DNA of 64,000 bases from Aquila chrysaetos chrysaetos (taxonomy: Eukaryota; Chordata; Aves; Accipitriformes; Accipitridae): positions 59,193,204 to 59,257,203 of the forward strand of contig NC_044006.1 in NCBI RefSeq assembly GCF_900496995.4, in the 5' to 3' direction. Position numbers and translations under genes: made by a program. Positions 32,112 through 45,673 of the stretch are shown in pieces. Each line of letters begins with the position of its first letter. Within the stretch, counting starts at the first letter, position 1. The notes under the pieces are model-generated. The model saw nothing but the letters and a program-made list of their open reading frames with translations, was not told where the DNA came from and ran no database searches.

Positions 32112-34925
32112 TTTTCAGAGGACTGAGAAGGTGAGGTAGGAGGGCAGGGTGGACCATAGGCACCTGCATACACACACTAAAGAAATTAATCTGACAACAG
32201 TTATCGATAACTTTCTTCTTTTGGTGTGTGCTTACATATACAGTCATATGGTTCGGGACTCCAAGCAGTGCACCTCCTCAAACTCCATATACCCAGAGAA
32301 AGCTCATGCAGTCAATATTGAATAAGGACGCTGGGACTGTCCTCCCATATGCAGCATCATGTATCAATACTTCAGCAATAACACAGGTGGAAATGAGACA
32401 TTCTGCAAAGAAGCCACTGACAGCCCTTGAATTCTATCTGTACATACTCTGACAGCTGAATGTTCAAAATCTTCACAGAAAGCCAGTGGCAATAATCCCA
32501 TGAGAGAGGAAAGGTAAAGCATTTTGCAAGTGTATCTTGCAATTAAAGCTAGGTAGGTCAATACTCAAAATGGGGAAGAGGTGAGAGAGAGGTTTTTTTT
32601 TTCTTCTTTAAAAATTGTTCATTTTTTTAGTACCTTTTATGTCTTGTTCAATCCACCAGCAGCAGTATCCATGACAAGAGAGGGTGTAGGCGTACAAAAC
32701 AGAAAATCCATATGGCCAAATATACTGGACACCTTCTAATAATTCACTCGGATATGGAAGCACAGATGAGGTTGGTTACTACAGAATATTCAATGCAGAG
32801 TTTATCAGTTGTCAAGAAGGGACTTTGCAGGGCAGAACAGTAATTGAAAATATCAAAAGATTCCTTCAGAATATCCCATATCCTCTTTGAGGGGAACCTG
32901 TCGGGCAGACATCACCCAGCGGTACAGGTCTATAACTGGAATGACATTATATAGCACTGGTAATTAGAACAATTATATCTGTAATAGCTTCAATTATGCA
33001 TGCAGACATTACACTCTACAATTTAATCACATTAATTCATGAGAAAGATATGAAGCTCTATGCAGAAGACAAAACATCACTATATGTTGGAAGAGTCTTC
33101 TGTTGAGTCACAGTTTTCAATATACTCCTTCGCATAACTGAACTGATGAATTTAATCTATTTTTCAATCATTTTTTAAGTATCAGGGTTAGGATTGCTTT
33201 AAAGGAAATTAATGAAGAACTTTGTTTCTAATAATTTTCTCTAGTTCAGGGAATATTTTCCTTTCAGTAAAATCGATGCTGCAGTGAATATTCTTGTTTG
33301 GCTAACTAATGCCTTTTTTTTTTTCCTTTCAAAAGTGCTGAAAACAAAACACAGTACAACATCAAGGAAAACCAGTCCCTGGGGTGGCATGTAGAAACTC
33401 AATGTTTCTCAGATCTTAGAAGCATTTTCTACTGAAAGAATTCAGGTTACAGGAACATTTCCCACTACAACTTTGTGAAAAATAGTTTCCTTCTTTAAAC
33501 TAAAAAATCAGAGCAAGACATACTAACATCTTATGTTCTAGACTGCTATGACATGAGAGGTGGGTCCTATGAACAGTGGGGTCAATTCATCCTCTACCCC
33601 AGTTGGTCACCTTGTGTACTCCAAGTTCCAAAAGTAATCCAAACTCTTAACTTTGAACCTTGGTACATATGAGCTCTAAAATAGCTTAGAGCAGGCATTT
33701 ACAAAGTATCTATGAATGCTATAAATAGCTTTGTATAATATAAACATTGAGCATCATCAGAACAGGATGAGCAGACAAGCTGGTCTTGTTAAGGAAACAA
33801 TTGCTGAAGTATTTCAGAAATAGGAATATTCTCAATCACATTATTTTCCTGTGTGCTCCATGTTGCCCCGCTGAAGCCAGCAACCACCAGCAAAACCCGA
33901 TAGACTTGTTGCTGAAAGTGTGGCTGCTTTCTACTTCAACAGTCACAATTCAGCTGATCACCTTCCAGTATCTCAAAAAAATTCTAAACTTTTTTCTTCA
34001 TTCAGCCAATAGTCAGTAAGAGTGATCGGTTTGAAGAATTAAAACAAGTCCATATTACTGTTCTGTAAGCTGAAACCTGCTTCTGCCTTGTTAAAAGAGA
34101 ATGGAGAAGATTTTCCATGAGTTCTTGATGACACGGAAATGCAATTGCATTTATGTTTTGCTATGCTTTGTTTGAAGCCCCATAGCTTCCCTCTTCCCCT
34201 GACACTTTGGTAAGCAAAAGACTGTGAAGACTGCTATATAACTTTTGGCACCTAGATATGGGATGGAGTCATAGATGGCACTTGGAAAACCAAATAATCG
34301 CAGTCTCTGTTATGCCTGGTTTTCCTCTGTTCATCATCTGTGAAAAAGTCAGGTGGAAATTACTGTAGTAATGGTGGCAGAAAGAAGGTAACAGTCAGTC
34401 AAGAAACTCTCCAGATCAGTCTCAAAAGACTAGCAGTTTGCTGTACATATTAGAGGTTGAAGAAAGGAGGAAAGGAAGAAAGACAGTTCAGAAGTCTTTT
34501 CACATAGATGAACTGTCTTTTTTTTTTTTTTTAGAGAGAGAGAAAAAATGATACAACATTCTGGCTCAAATTCCCAGAAACGTTGGCAATTACCAAGAAA
34601 TGTTAGTAACAGTGCCTAGCTGGACAAATTCCTGCTTCATAGGTATCTGCAAGGCTTATGCATTTGTTAGACCATGTTTGCAGAGTAAAGGAAACTAGCG
34701 TGAAACCTCCAGGCACTGAAGCAATCAGACTTTTATCTGCATATCAAGAACAGAAATCACCTCATTTGCAACAAGTCATAAACACTCAAACATCCCCAAA
34801 ATCCCTACTTACCTAGTCAAAATAAAATATCTTCTTATAGGCTGCCTCCAAGCCTTCGGATCCCATGTCTTGAGTAACAGAATTGTGTCTCTGAGAGAAC
34901 CACACTTTAACTTAAAATTTGGAAA

Positions 34926-35540
34926 TCTCCTGGTTTTGGCTGGGATAGAGTTAATTTTCTTTGTAGTAGCTGGTATAGTGTTATGTTTTGGCTTCAGTAT
35001 GGGAAGAATGTTGATAACACACTGATGTTTTCAGTTGTTGCTAAGTAGTGTTTAGACTAAAAGTCAAGGATTTTTCAGCTTCTCATGCCCAGCCAGCAAG
35101 AAGGCTGGAGGAGCACAAGAAGTTGGGAGGGGACACAGCCAGGGCAGCTGACCCAAACTGGCCAAAAGGGTATTCCACACCATGTGACATCATGTCCAGT
35201 ATATAAACTGGGGGGAGTTGGCCTGGGAGGAATTGCCGCTTGGGAACTAACTGGGCATCAGTCAGCGAGTGGTGAGCAATTGCATTGTGCATTGCTTGTT
35301 TTGTATATTTCAATCCTTTTATTATTATTGTCTTCTTCTTCTTCTTCTTCTTCTTCTTCTTCTTCTTCTTCTTCTTCTTCTTCTTCTTCTTTTCCTTTCT
35401 GTCCTATTAAACTGTTCTTATCTCAAGCCATGAGCTTTACTTTTTTTTTCCCTGATTGTCTCCGCCATCCCACTGGGTGGAAGGGAAATGAGTGAGCGGC
35501 TGCGTGGTGCCTAGTTGCTGGCTGGGGTTAAACGATCACA
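34926..35540 (+). mobile_element. Solo LTR of an avian endogenous retrovirus
   Basis: A 615-base element with direct repeats GGAAA on both sides (34921-34925 and 35541-35545), the 5-base target duplication made by retroviral integration. The ends are TCTCC (probably a mutated TGTCC) and ATCACA. Inside, in + orientation, are a TATA box TATATAAA (35200-35207), a polyadenylation signal ATTAAA (35406-35411) and a CTT microsatellite between them. The sequence resembles an abundant LTR family of neoavian birds, recognised from its opening CTGGTTTTGGCTGGGATAGA. There is no internal retroviral sequence, so this is a solo LTR left by recombination. The intact target duplication indicates a fairly recent insertion compared with the CR1 relics. 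Confidence 0.85.
35331..35391 (+). repeat. (CTT)n microsatellite inside the LTR
   Basis: About 20 perfect TTC/CTT units between the TATA box and polyadenylation signal of the LTR, preceded by a few ATT units. It probably grew from a short seed in the LTR family and should be length-polymorphic. Confidence 0.9.
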
Positions 35541-35545
35541 GGAAA

Positions 35546-38500
35546 CAAACGACTCTTCCCTGCTCCCCAAAGACTCCTTCGCTTGAAATCTGTGTCAGAT
35601 AAAATAGTCACTGACAGCACAAATGCCACCAAATGTAATAGATTCAAGTAATTTTGAATGTAACCATCTCTGCTCTCTTTAATTTCATTTCTTTCTTGGC
35701 TTTCTGCATGGGGAAAAATCTTACAGAGAATGACACTGAAATCATGCTCCAAAACCATACAGAGCTAACTTAGCTCTGTTCATAGCCTCAGCAAATGGCT
35801 GACTAGAAGGAAGAAGAAGATGGTTAATCAGAAAGGTAAAGTACTGTGACATACAACTTATCTCTTTCTTCGTGGTTGCCCTTATCACTATTATTTATCA
35901 ATCAGAGCACAGCTAATGCTAGCTGAAAAACAGCAGACACAGCTAAATGTTTCCAGGATCAAGACTGTCCCAGGGACCAAGACCGTCAGAAGAAACACCA
36001 TACCTATGCTATCTCTAACTCATTCCAAAATAAAAGTAGCTTTTACATACAGAATCAGAAAAAGGGCTGGAGAAGACCTATAGAAACAGAACACAAGGAG
36101 TACAGCAAGGCCCAAGGTAAAGGCTTACACTGGTTAAAGTATATAACAAAACCAAAGAGAAATATTTAAATTATATTTGTGCATTTAGAGATACAAATGT
36201 AGAAAATGTAGCAATTCTCTACATTTATGAAGTCAGTGAGAAATACACATGTGAAGAATTATTTACGACAAAACATTTAAGAGTGCATAATTGCTTTTAG
36301 CCATAAGAATAGACACTGGACTAAACCACACATTTGATATTAAGCAGATGTTTTCAAACATCTTGCTGGAGAAGGAATCATAAGGCTTGAGTAAAGAAAC
36401 TGTGACATCATATGTCAAAACAAAAAACCTGCTTACTAGCATTCTAAGACAGATAGTGAACAGCCTTGTGCTTAATGGTTATTACGCTTTTTATTTTTTA
36501 ATAGCAGAGATATTGAAAAGAAGACAGATTAGTATTACAGTTTTGATGCACTCTTGTTGAAGTATGGTTTTAATACCTACCCCATAGCAAACAAAAGTAG
36601 AGGTTAAAAAAGTTCTCATAACATTCTTCAAATACACAGTTTCATGGTGATATTATTAGAATTCAGTATTGAAATGGAATTAAGATCATCTGTGATTTCT
36701 CATGGAAAGAGATGACAATACATCAAACCCTTCCAAAATCTTACAAGAAAGAGAGATCTGGAGAAATACGATCATGTTCAACCACATGAAGTTAGAAAGA
36801 AGTTCTAAGCAGTTAGAAAGAAATACTTAAATTGCGGAGTAGGTTACTATGCATCGCAAATTTCAGACTCACCATCTTCAAACACTTGTTGTATTTGGAA
36901 GTCTAAGAAATTAATCTTTGCCTTCTTTCTGCTCTTCTGTGGACTGGGAATATACTGGGGGTTAGTGGTGAAATATTTTCTTATCAAGGTTGATTAGAAG
37001 CTGTTGGTTGACTAAATAACTAGAAAGCCAAACTACAATTAAGTTCATCTGAAATCAAGGAAAAAGAAGGAAAATGAAAACTGTTCTTGAAACAAAGAAA
37101 CACTGAACCACTATAAAATACAGAAATGAGACTTATATAAACAATTCCCATGCTTAGCTTAGTAATGAGTGCTTGAAGAAACCCCCCTGAGAGATATTTC
37201 AGCTACTAGCATTTAAGCCAAACCTAATATGGCCTTAATTCTTGAGAGCCTATTTTAGGGCCTGATTAAATTTTAATTAAAATAAGCATAACTATTTCCA
37301 CTGAGTCTTGAGAACTAGAATTGTTTCGTACATGGCCTTTGTGCAGGATAGAACATGAAGTATTTAGTATTTGCATGCTTATTTACAGAAATGTATATTT
37401 ATATATTTCAAATATATACAGGCAAGTCTGTACTTCTGTACACCTCTATCTCTATCTCTATATGTATTTCTGTAAACAAACCTGACTGGCAATTTGTTTT
37501 GACATGAATAAGGCACATTTCTATCATCTTGCTTAAGAAACTAGTTTTATTCAGTTAAAAAATTTAATGAAGGTCATGTAATCATGGATACAGTGAATTT
37601 GATTGCTGTCAGAAACAGACATGCTAGTGTACTATGTAGACTATCAATACCCATAATTTTAAGCACTTAAGCATCTAATATTCCTTTTAAATAATTTCAT
37701 TTTTTTTAAAGAATTGCTAAGATATTTTCATGTTCTTTTCTGAGAGAAGCATCTGAAAGTCAATTCACCCTTTGCTATTTGCAGAGACTTGTTTAGAGAA
37801 TTGAAAAGAGATACTTCAGGATGCTTGTCACTGAAAATTGTTCTTTATTAACTTTATGTGAATTGATGGTTAAAATGGAAAGCTCAATTTTTGTATCCTT
37901 GGTATCTTTTCTGTAATTACCTATAGCAACCTGAACAATATCTTATTCTTCACTAGCCTTTACTTAAAGGTAATTTTTTTCCACCTGAATATCTTCTGGT
38001 GCTATGTTGGCCCCTGGATCCCTGTCATTTTCTGTCATAAATAATTGCATCATATGGGCATTTATATTCACATTACATTATATGTCAGAATTTCAAACAA
38101 TAATCCCAGTTGAGCGACATATATTTCTCATAAAGATTCTAACTGTGCTAACAAATTGGGCATAGAATTCTCCATCCCCTGAAGTAATCTGATAATCTAA
38201 CCGCTGAGATTGAGTTATTAGGCTTAAAAGGTAGCAAGACAAATTAAACTCTGACGGATCAGGCAACTGGTGGTGTTCATAACTTTAGAATCCCACTCAT
38301 TTCTCATTTAAGTCATTTTGGTCTTCCCATTTATTTTAGTACTGGATGAATCAGGCTTACACTGGCCTTGCTAACCACTGAGACATTACTTCAGTTCATA
38401 TGCAGGTGGTTACAATTGCAGCCACATAATTTTTTTAAATTTTTATTTTATATTGCAGCTGGCTTTAAAACAGAAGCTGGCATGCTTTTCACAAATACTT

Positions 38501-41500
38501 GTTATTGCAGGCATATGAAAACAAAAAACCTCAGAAAATATGAATATGTTAAATATTTCAAAAACAAATAATAATATGAATGCATGTAAATAATCATAGT
38601 TCATACTGTAGAGAAATGGAAAATTCCACATGTCTGCAGCAAGTCATTGTCTGACATTAAGCAACTCTCCCATTAAAACAATCTTCCATTATGCAAATGA
38701 TAAATGTTGACTCTTGGATATATAAAAGTCTTACCCTATGCTTCACAAAAGTATCAAAAATGTTATCATTATTAAGTACAGAACATATTTAAACATTTAT
38801 GTTTAGAAAAAAAAAAGAAGTTACATACCAAATTTGAAGGCAAATATAGCCCAGCTCTGAATCCCTTCATAATTCTTGTATCATTTTCAACACAAACAGG
38901 ACAAGCCACCAGTGAGTAACATGCTAGTCACATACTAAACATATTCCAAGAAAGTGTAGCTTAAGATATATAAGCTGATAAGTGAGAAAACAACATTAAT
39001 AAAAGATTTTTAAAAGAATGTAACTTTTTGTTGACTCTAATCAAATATGGAATTGCCATGACATTGCAATCATTCTTAAATCAGGGCAATGTTTTAACTT
39101 GACCCTACCTGAATTGTACATCTTTTACATGGAAAGTTGAATATATTTGCAGCTACATTTGATATATGAGTTTAATCAGGAAAAGAAAAAATCAGTGCAA
39201 AGTACTATTTTAATGCAACTCTGTGTTTGAACATTCATTACGCTAGTGATGGTAAACTCAAAATGGTTTCAGTTTGACAAGCTCCATCCTTGTTCATTCT
39301 CCCTGAAACTCTTACTATGCTGTCAGAACTGCACAAAAATGGGCAAAACACATACAACTCTATATGAAGGAAAGAAAAGAAATTAATTTTAGACATTTAC
39401 TCCTCCCAGTTCTGTTTTGCCAAAATCATTTTCTTAGATTTCTCCAAGCACGGCGCAGTGTATGTCTAACTGAACAGAGATAGAGACAATACTAAGTTGT
39501 GCTAACACATGCCCATCCAAAGGATTGATGTGAAGACCTTTCTGAAATCTAGAGCATTTAAATTAAATCCCAAAGGACTCTGAGTTAATATGGAGCCCTC
39601 TCCAGTGATCCAGGCAGTAAGCAGACTGTGCTAGTCCTGCACCTAGACTAGGGTATATCTTCCCCTATTTAACTTCCCTTGAAAAAAGGAGGACCCTAAT
39701 TTCCCTGTTGCCTGCTGTACCCACTTGCATAAGAGAAGGCTAGATGGCTTTTTAGGGGGGCTCTCCCTGCTGTGTTAGGACTTAAAATGTGAGTAGCCCA
39801 CAGGGCAAGCAATATGCCAAACCTCACAGTTCCTGATCAATCTACCTTCTGTCAGGTGGCTCCCAGGGGCAACCTACAGCCTGAGTCAGAATTCACAGAC
39901 TAACTGAAGACGTTATCATTATGGTTCATCCATATACTGCAGACGGATGTTGTGTTTACCTAGTGATGTATGCCAGCCAAGGCAAAATTTATGTGCTATT
40001 TGTATGCACAAATTATGCACGCAAGATTGCATTGCATGCGGCTGAGCATATCTGACTTTGACAATCTGCCTCTGTTGGACTTAGCATTTCATAATTTTCA
40101 CTATCATATGGCCTGAGCTGGCTTCTATGCCTTCTTGTATTAGAAACGTTTCTTCATTAAATAAAATGAACCAGTTGCCTTGTCTTTACTTACTGTCTCA
40201 CTGAGAGATGTGTATTTAAGTGCTAGTAACTGGCATTGCAGGTTTTTTTCTAAGAAACACCTCATCCTTAATCGCATGCAGACTGAAAGGTTTTTCACAT
40301 TAAATTAACCTACATTAGCTTGTTGTCATTCTTAAGAATTGCAATACATAATTAAAAACATACTGATATTGAATTTCCAAAATATCAAAATAACTATAAT
40401 GAAGCAGACATTTGATTGATATTCACTCAAGAGTTTTAAATCTGAGAGACTTAAATATAGATGGAGTACATTAGTTCTGGGTAGCCTCAACCTATCTCAT
40501 ATGATTGTTAATCTGCTGAATTCAAGTTCAGAGCACTTTCACCATCAGTGGCTAATCTTAGGACATTCTTCCATTTCCAATAACATTGAAGGCTGGGCAA
40601 AACCCCACTGCAGCTGAATTCCTCTAATTTAAAGAAATCAGTCAATATATGAATTATTACCCATTGCTCTGCCCAATTAGTATTTGCATTTATTCAAATT
40701 TTGAAAATGAGAAACTTAATTTGATTTCACCAGTAATGAATATGAGGTTTGGCTTTTTTCTCTCCTCACTAATTCACTAATCTTTGCCTGTTCTCTGACA
40801 TATTTTCTACAAACTCCTGTGTATTTCTTGTGCATGTAATTTCTATGGGGTATCAGGTACTAGAATTCTTAAATTCTATTCATTCTACAGTGAGTCTTCG
40901 CAGAGTTCCTTGAGAGTTTGTATTAAGGATGCAATGATAAAATGCATTTTAACGATGAATGTCAAGCACCTTTGTGAATATGGTTTCTCTTTTGATGTGT
41001 GAATGTATGTTACATTTTTTAGGAAAAAAAATAGATACAGAGTAACAGAACAAGAATTAACAAACACATTCCAGTTTTAATCTGATTCCATACTACTGAA
41101 AAGATTGTGATAAACATGAATAAAAATAGCAGAAAAACAAAAATAAAAGATCAGATTAAACCAGAAAAATATAAATAGATGTGTTGATAGTTTACATTTC
41201 TTTAACATATATATATAGGTGTGTCATAAATAAATAATTTTACACAAGTATCACAAACACTGTGATATGGAAGAAGGTTAAGATATTGCAACCAATACTC
41301 TCCAGCACAACTTTAAAATAGCCAAAGAAAAAAAAGTACAAAGAAATGTACTTTTATGGATCTTTTTAAGGCCTCAGGGGAAATAATTAAGCAAACGCTA
41401 TCGATCAGCAAAATTAGAACAAATAACCAGTAAGCGTTCAGCAATCCATGGGACATACATACATTAAAATGCCATTAATATATTACATTAAATGTATAAG

Positions 41501-44500
41501 TAAAGTAACAGACCTTATGCAGTGGAAAAATCTGTGAGGAGTAGAATAAACACTTTGAATTTAAAATACCATCCTTTTCCTGTCTGTAAATTTACTATAA
41601 CTTTAACCACAGAGTGCTGATATTTTATCTAATCAATGAAAATTGCTACCTCATTTCTCAAGGTCCAGTTCATGAGGTAATTTGAACAGCTGTAAAATTT
41701 TTCCTCTTTCTTTACAAAGAAAGGTATTACACTGCAGAAACAGACCTTTTTATTGAAGGGAAGCAAAAAACCTCAAAAAAGATGAAAATTATTGTATCAG
41801 GTGATAAGAATTTTTCTTAAATAAGAGTATGTAGTTCAGATGATTTGGATTATTTTCCTTTGAATTTGTGAGGAAAGAGTGATAAGTGGCAATGAAATAT
41901 CATCTCTTCTGCCTCAAAATCAGCACGGAGTTCAGCTCCAGTTCAGTAATAACTAAAAGACAACTCTGACTGAAAGTCATGTTTGGTCCTATGACTTAAA
42001 TCATTGATATGTAGAAGATTTTAAAGTAAAAAACTCCTGTATCGTAAAAAAGATCTTCACAAAAAAACATTTCACATTAACTAGCACCTTTCATGGCAAT
42101 TATACCACAATGGACAAAGTTATTAGAAATCTTGGAGTTCTGTGCCCTGGTTGTGTCTGGTAACTTCATGGGCATTTTAGCTACAAACAGTAAATTAAGA
42201 AAGATGTAAAGGAAAACTTAAATGAATTGAGTTGTTATGACAAATGAAGAACTGACATTAGAAGTACTAACTAAACAAATTTACATTCAATGTTCTCTAG
42301 ATATTTTTCAGGGACTTAATTCACCAGACCACACAGTCTTTGATGATTTCATAGGACACATAGAAGGTATTTTGGCCACAAGAGGGCTCACATATTTTAT
42401 AGTTGTTTTTTGAAAAATATGAGTATAACAAAATAATAACAATACACAGGCTAAATTAAAGACAAATATCTGCTGCCCAGAGAGTCACAGTGTCATGAAA
42501 AGATAATTTGCATGGTTCTTTAATAAACTTTCAGAAAAAAATGAAGCAAAAATAAGTTTGTTCCTGTAGTCTATTTAGATCTCATCATTAATTGGCTTTT
42601 CATCAAAACGAACCTGTTTCTATGATGTTACAATGATTAGCTATGTATAAAATGACAAATTAATCTCTTATTTAAGCAAGTAATTTTAATGGGCTCTGTT
42701 AAAAAAATCCTCCAGTACCTACCTATTCAGGTAACACAGTGTATACTCATTAAAGTAGACCTGGTAAGAATAATATAACTTTATTTTTCTACGGAGACTT
42801 GCATTATTACTAAAAACACTGATAACAATGTCATTGTATGATCAATGTAGTCTATTCTCACCATTTTCAGATGAGAAGATAACTCGGGGCCTATTTCAAT
42901 GAATGCTGAACTTAATGAGAAACTATCCCCTGACCTTAGAGATATTGTATCAAACTAAACAAGCACGAAGTACAATACAGAGGGTTTGCTGTGCAGTAGA
43001 TGTACCTACCATTTGTAGGACAGGAATTACTGCATTTACACACCTTTGGTGTTGTGTAGATTAAAAAAATACAGGAAAAGGACCATCTGAAATACAGTAG
43101 AATGTGCAGTTGGTGGGAAATTTTGTTCTTTAAAATTTGGTATCAGTCCAGATAAATTTGAAGTAAACTTGAAATTCTGAAAAAAAAAAAGAAAAAAAAA
43201 AATCTTGGAAAGAGCAAAATATGATGCTTACATTATTAAATAGATTCCTTCAGGACTCCATGAATTTAAAGTTAAAGTGTGTCTGATTCATCCCTACAAC
43301 AGTAGCAAAGATACCACCAAGAACATATTACAGTCCTTTGGTATCTGCTAGGGCTTTCCCACTCTTCCATTCCAGGCAACACTCACATGCAAACTACCTC
43401 TGGCTGTAAACCCTACAGCTTCCACATCTTGTTCCAGAGCTTTCAGACTCTAGTTCCTAGGTTCATAGCTCTGGAAGCTCTGGCAGCCCTCATTAGAATG
43501 GAGGCTACCAAGGTTTTCCACACTATTTGCATGTTGTGGAGTTCAGCCTTAGCAAATCCTGCGTGTTTCTTCAGACAATAAAGATGCTGAGCACACTATA
43601 TAAGCTATGCACTACTAAAATATTTTGCTGCAGGGGGAAAATCATAGACCTAAGACATGCCGCACAACTTGTTGTCCACACTGATCAGTACTAGTGACCT
43701 CCAGAGTGGACTAGTTGTGCTCATACTGGGCCTGGCTGGGTCCCATGGGGCACATGTGTGGATTTTAGATATTCTTAGTCGGGAGTTTTCGAACTAAAAT
43801 AGCACTGGGCTATGTCATGGCCTATGAGAGAGGTGTTTTTATAGCATGTTTCCAAAGACAGATATTGTGTGTTCTGAGATGTGGTCTGATGCGACGTGGA
43901 TGTACCATCTCATCTGTACTGCCTATAGGGAACAAACCAGTACCAGAACTGCTCTAGGGTTTTGTCTTGAGGAACTGGTTGCTCTATTCCAAAAAAGAAT
44001 ATGAGTGAAGCAATAGAGACACACCGAGGCTGACAGAGAGCCAAGACCCAAGGACAAATGTGAGTATCTACACCATTAAAAATTTGTTAGTATAGGCGTA
44101 GTCCTAGCATATCTGGCTGTCCCAGTGCTACTTGCCCCAGAAAACAGCATAAGGCTTTTTCAATGGGCAAGATTTATACTAGGACCAGCTTTAGACCAAG
44201 GGAATTCATAGCTTTACAAGGTTTTCAATCTCAGTCACAGCTTCACGGCAAATCAGAAAGCGACGCCCCGAGCAGTTGTGCTGGGGCTGTGTGACCTAGA
44301 AGCACTACAACTCTCAGCCGGTCTCCATGACCCTGAGCAGAGCTCCATGGGAGCCTTCGTGTTCTTTTGCTAGAAGTTCATTACATTTGATGATTAGAGG
44401 GAATTTGTGGGTTTCGACGATTGGCATTTTTCAGCCAAAATGTTTCTGAATATAGAGAAGGAAGATGAAGATTCTAAAGAGGATGGATAGAGCAGAGGAG

Positions 44501-45048
44501 AAAACTGGCTGAGTAAAAAAGCATGCATAAAGGAGAACTGCCATCACATGAAAACCAGAAGCAAGCACTGTGATTCTGGGATAGAGCAAGTGTAGTGACA
44601 GAAAATGGTGAAGTACGAAACGAGATGAAAAAGAATTCTGGGAAAGAGGGGCATTAGGAAAGAAGACAAAGAGAAACAAATAGCCTAAAAAAAGAGTATT
44701 AACAGCTTAAAATCTCATTCAAGATTGCCATAAGAAAGACATTAAACAAAATGTAGTCTAACAGCACACAAAACAAGTTTTGTTTTTAAGAACTCTGAGT
44801 ACTATTAACACAAGCCTACAAAATTACCTGTCTGAAGTGTTTATCATTGTTACAAGCATGTTAACAGTATATTATTCAGACCATTAATATTTAATTCCAA
44901 TCTTTTAAACCTAGCTATTACATCCTGAAATGCTAATGACTAGGTAACTTAATAATGTATATAACTACCTTAATTTTCCCAAATATAATTTGGAAAATCT
45001 ATAGGCCTGAAGTATTTTATCAATGCAATCAATGCAATAATATTAAAC
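35546..45048. other. AT-rich gene desert, second part
   Basis: About 9.5 kb without a recognised gene. It should contain the missing 3' exons of the - strand coiled-coil gene, but none could be placed. Simple sequence occurs at about 37443-37462 (TCTATC units), 41205-41218 (TA) and 43181-43202 (A-rich). A stretch near 44285-44320 with ACTACAACTCTCAG resembles the termini of old hAT-type elements, too weak to call. Nothing else seen. Confidence 0.4.
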
Positions 45049-45108
45049 CTGTTGTGTAGAATTTGTAATTTCTTTTTCCATCTTGTATCACTTTGCTCAG
45101 CTTCCTTC
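45049..45108 (-). CDS. C10orf67: C10orf67-like gene, most 3' exon found
   Basis: Read on the - strand, the acceptor TATCTTAG precedes a 60-base exon whose first G completes the split Arg codon left by the exon at 45208-45311. It then reads KEAEQSDTRWKKKLQILHN and ends with AG before a weak donor (GTTTAAT). The basic, helical WKKKLQIL block agrees with my recollection of the conserved core of C10orf67 (DUF4709) proteins. If the weak donor is not used, the frame stays open for about 24 more codons and stops near 44978, which would be a natural end. Function of this family is unknown. Confidence 0.6.
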
Positions 45109-45207
45109 CTAAGATAGGAAAAAAAGAAGTGTAAAGAGAAGAAGTTAAATCAACACAGAGGCTTCTTAAATGTCTTCAAAGCACATCTTAAAAATTTTGG
45201 CCACTAC

Positions 45208-45311
45208 CTTTCTGTGGTTTGCCTTTCTTGATCTTTATGTTTCTTCAGTTTCTCTGTTTCAGCAGTCAGGGTTCTTTCAGCAGCTTGCTGCTCAGGTACC
45301 ACATATGTAAT
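45208..45311 (-). CDS. C10orf67: C10orf67-like gene, coiled-coil exon
   Basis: Acceptor TAGTTTCAG, then 104 bases reading ITYVVPEQQAAERTLTAE followed by TEKLKKHKDQERQTTE plus a split Arg codon, then donor GTAGTG. The frame is open throughout while the other frames are not. The composition (Glu, Lys, Gln, Ala) is that of a coiled coil. It starts in phase 0, as required by the exon at 54925-54983, and ends in phase 2, as required by the exon at 45049-45108. Only 99 bases of intron separate it from the latter. Confidence 0.75.
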
Positions 45312-45622
45312 CTGAAACTAAGTAAAATAGCACTTATTTTCCTCACCAACTACGGAAAAACAAGTACAAAGTTCTGCTCATACACAGTGCTATTCTTGGA
45401 GCAAGTTCTCCTGTTTGGGGTTGTTAGATATTCCCAGTAACCTGTTAAAAAAATGAAAGGTTTTGTAACCCTAGCCAGTAGTTCAAAGTCAGCTCATTTT
45501 TTTTCTTTGTTTCTAAGGATTGCGACAATTAGGCAACATTTTGGCAAGTATAATAAAAACAGCACTGTGGATAATTAAATGCAATCTTGTCCTATGTATA
45601 TGTGTCTGAACCTCATCTTACT

Positions 45623-45673
45623 GCTATCAATGGCACAATTGCCATTGCCTTAAATGGACGAGGACTCAAGCCC
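45623..45673 (+). repeat. Fragment of an old palindromic (MITE-like) amniote repeat
   Basis: Contains the pattern ATTGCCTTAAATGGACGAGG followed by ACTCAAGCCC. This is a decayed form of the ATTGACTTCAATGG...CAGGCCC type repeat scattered in bird, crocodilian and turtle genomes. The family name is not known to me with certainty. Confidence 0.45.

Larger units (their letters stand above)
30246..34920. other. AT-rich gene desert, first part
   Basis: After a short transition the G+C content falls for good. Non-coding, with simple repeats noted separately. On the - strand at 31257-31501 a 72-codon frame (residues start MERLLTSVHKFSLGE) is followed, beyond its stop, by a consensus donor CTCAG|GTGAGT (at 31262/31261). 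It is the best isolated exon-like structure in the desert, but no partner exon was found. Confidence 0.35.

Noticed and set aside
35085-35495. 136-codon frame with a long serine run
   Set aside because: It lies wholly inside the solo LTR, and the serine run is the translated CTT microsatellite.
41880-41960. Possible next 3' exon of the C10orf67-like gene on the - strand
   Set aside because: The frame required by phase hits a stop, and the donor is weak.
44285-44320. ACTACAACTCTCAG stretch resembling a hAT-type terminal repeat
   Set aside because: Only one end was seen, with no partner inverted repeat and no target duplication.
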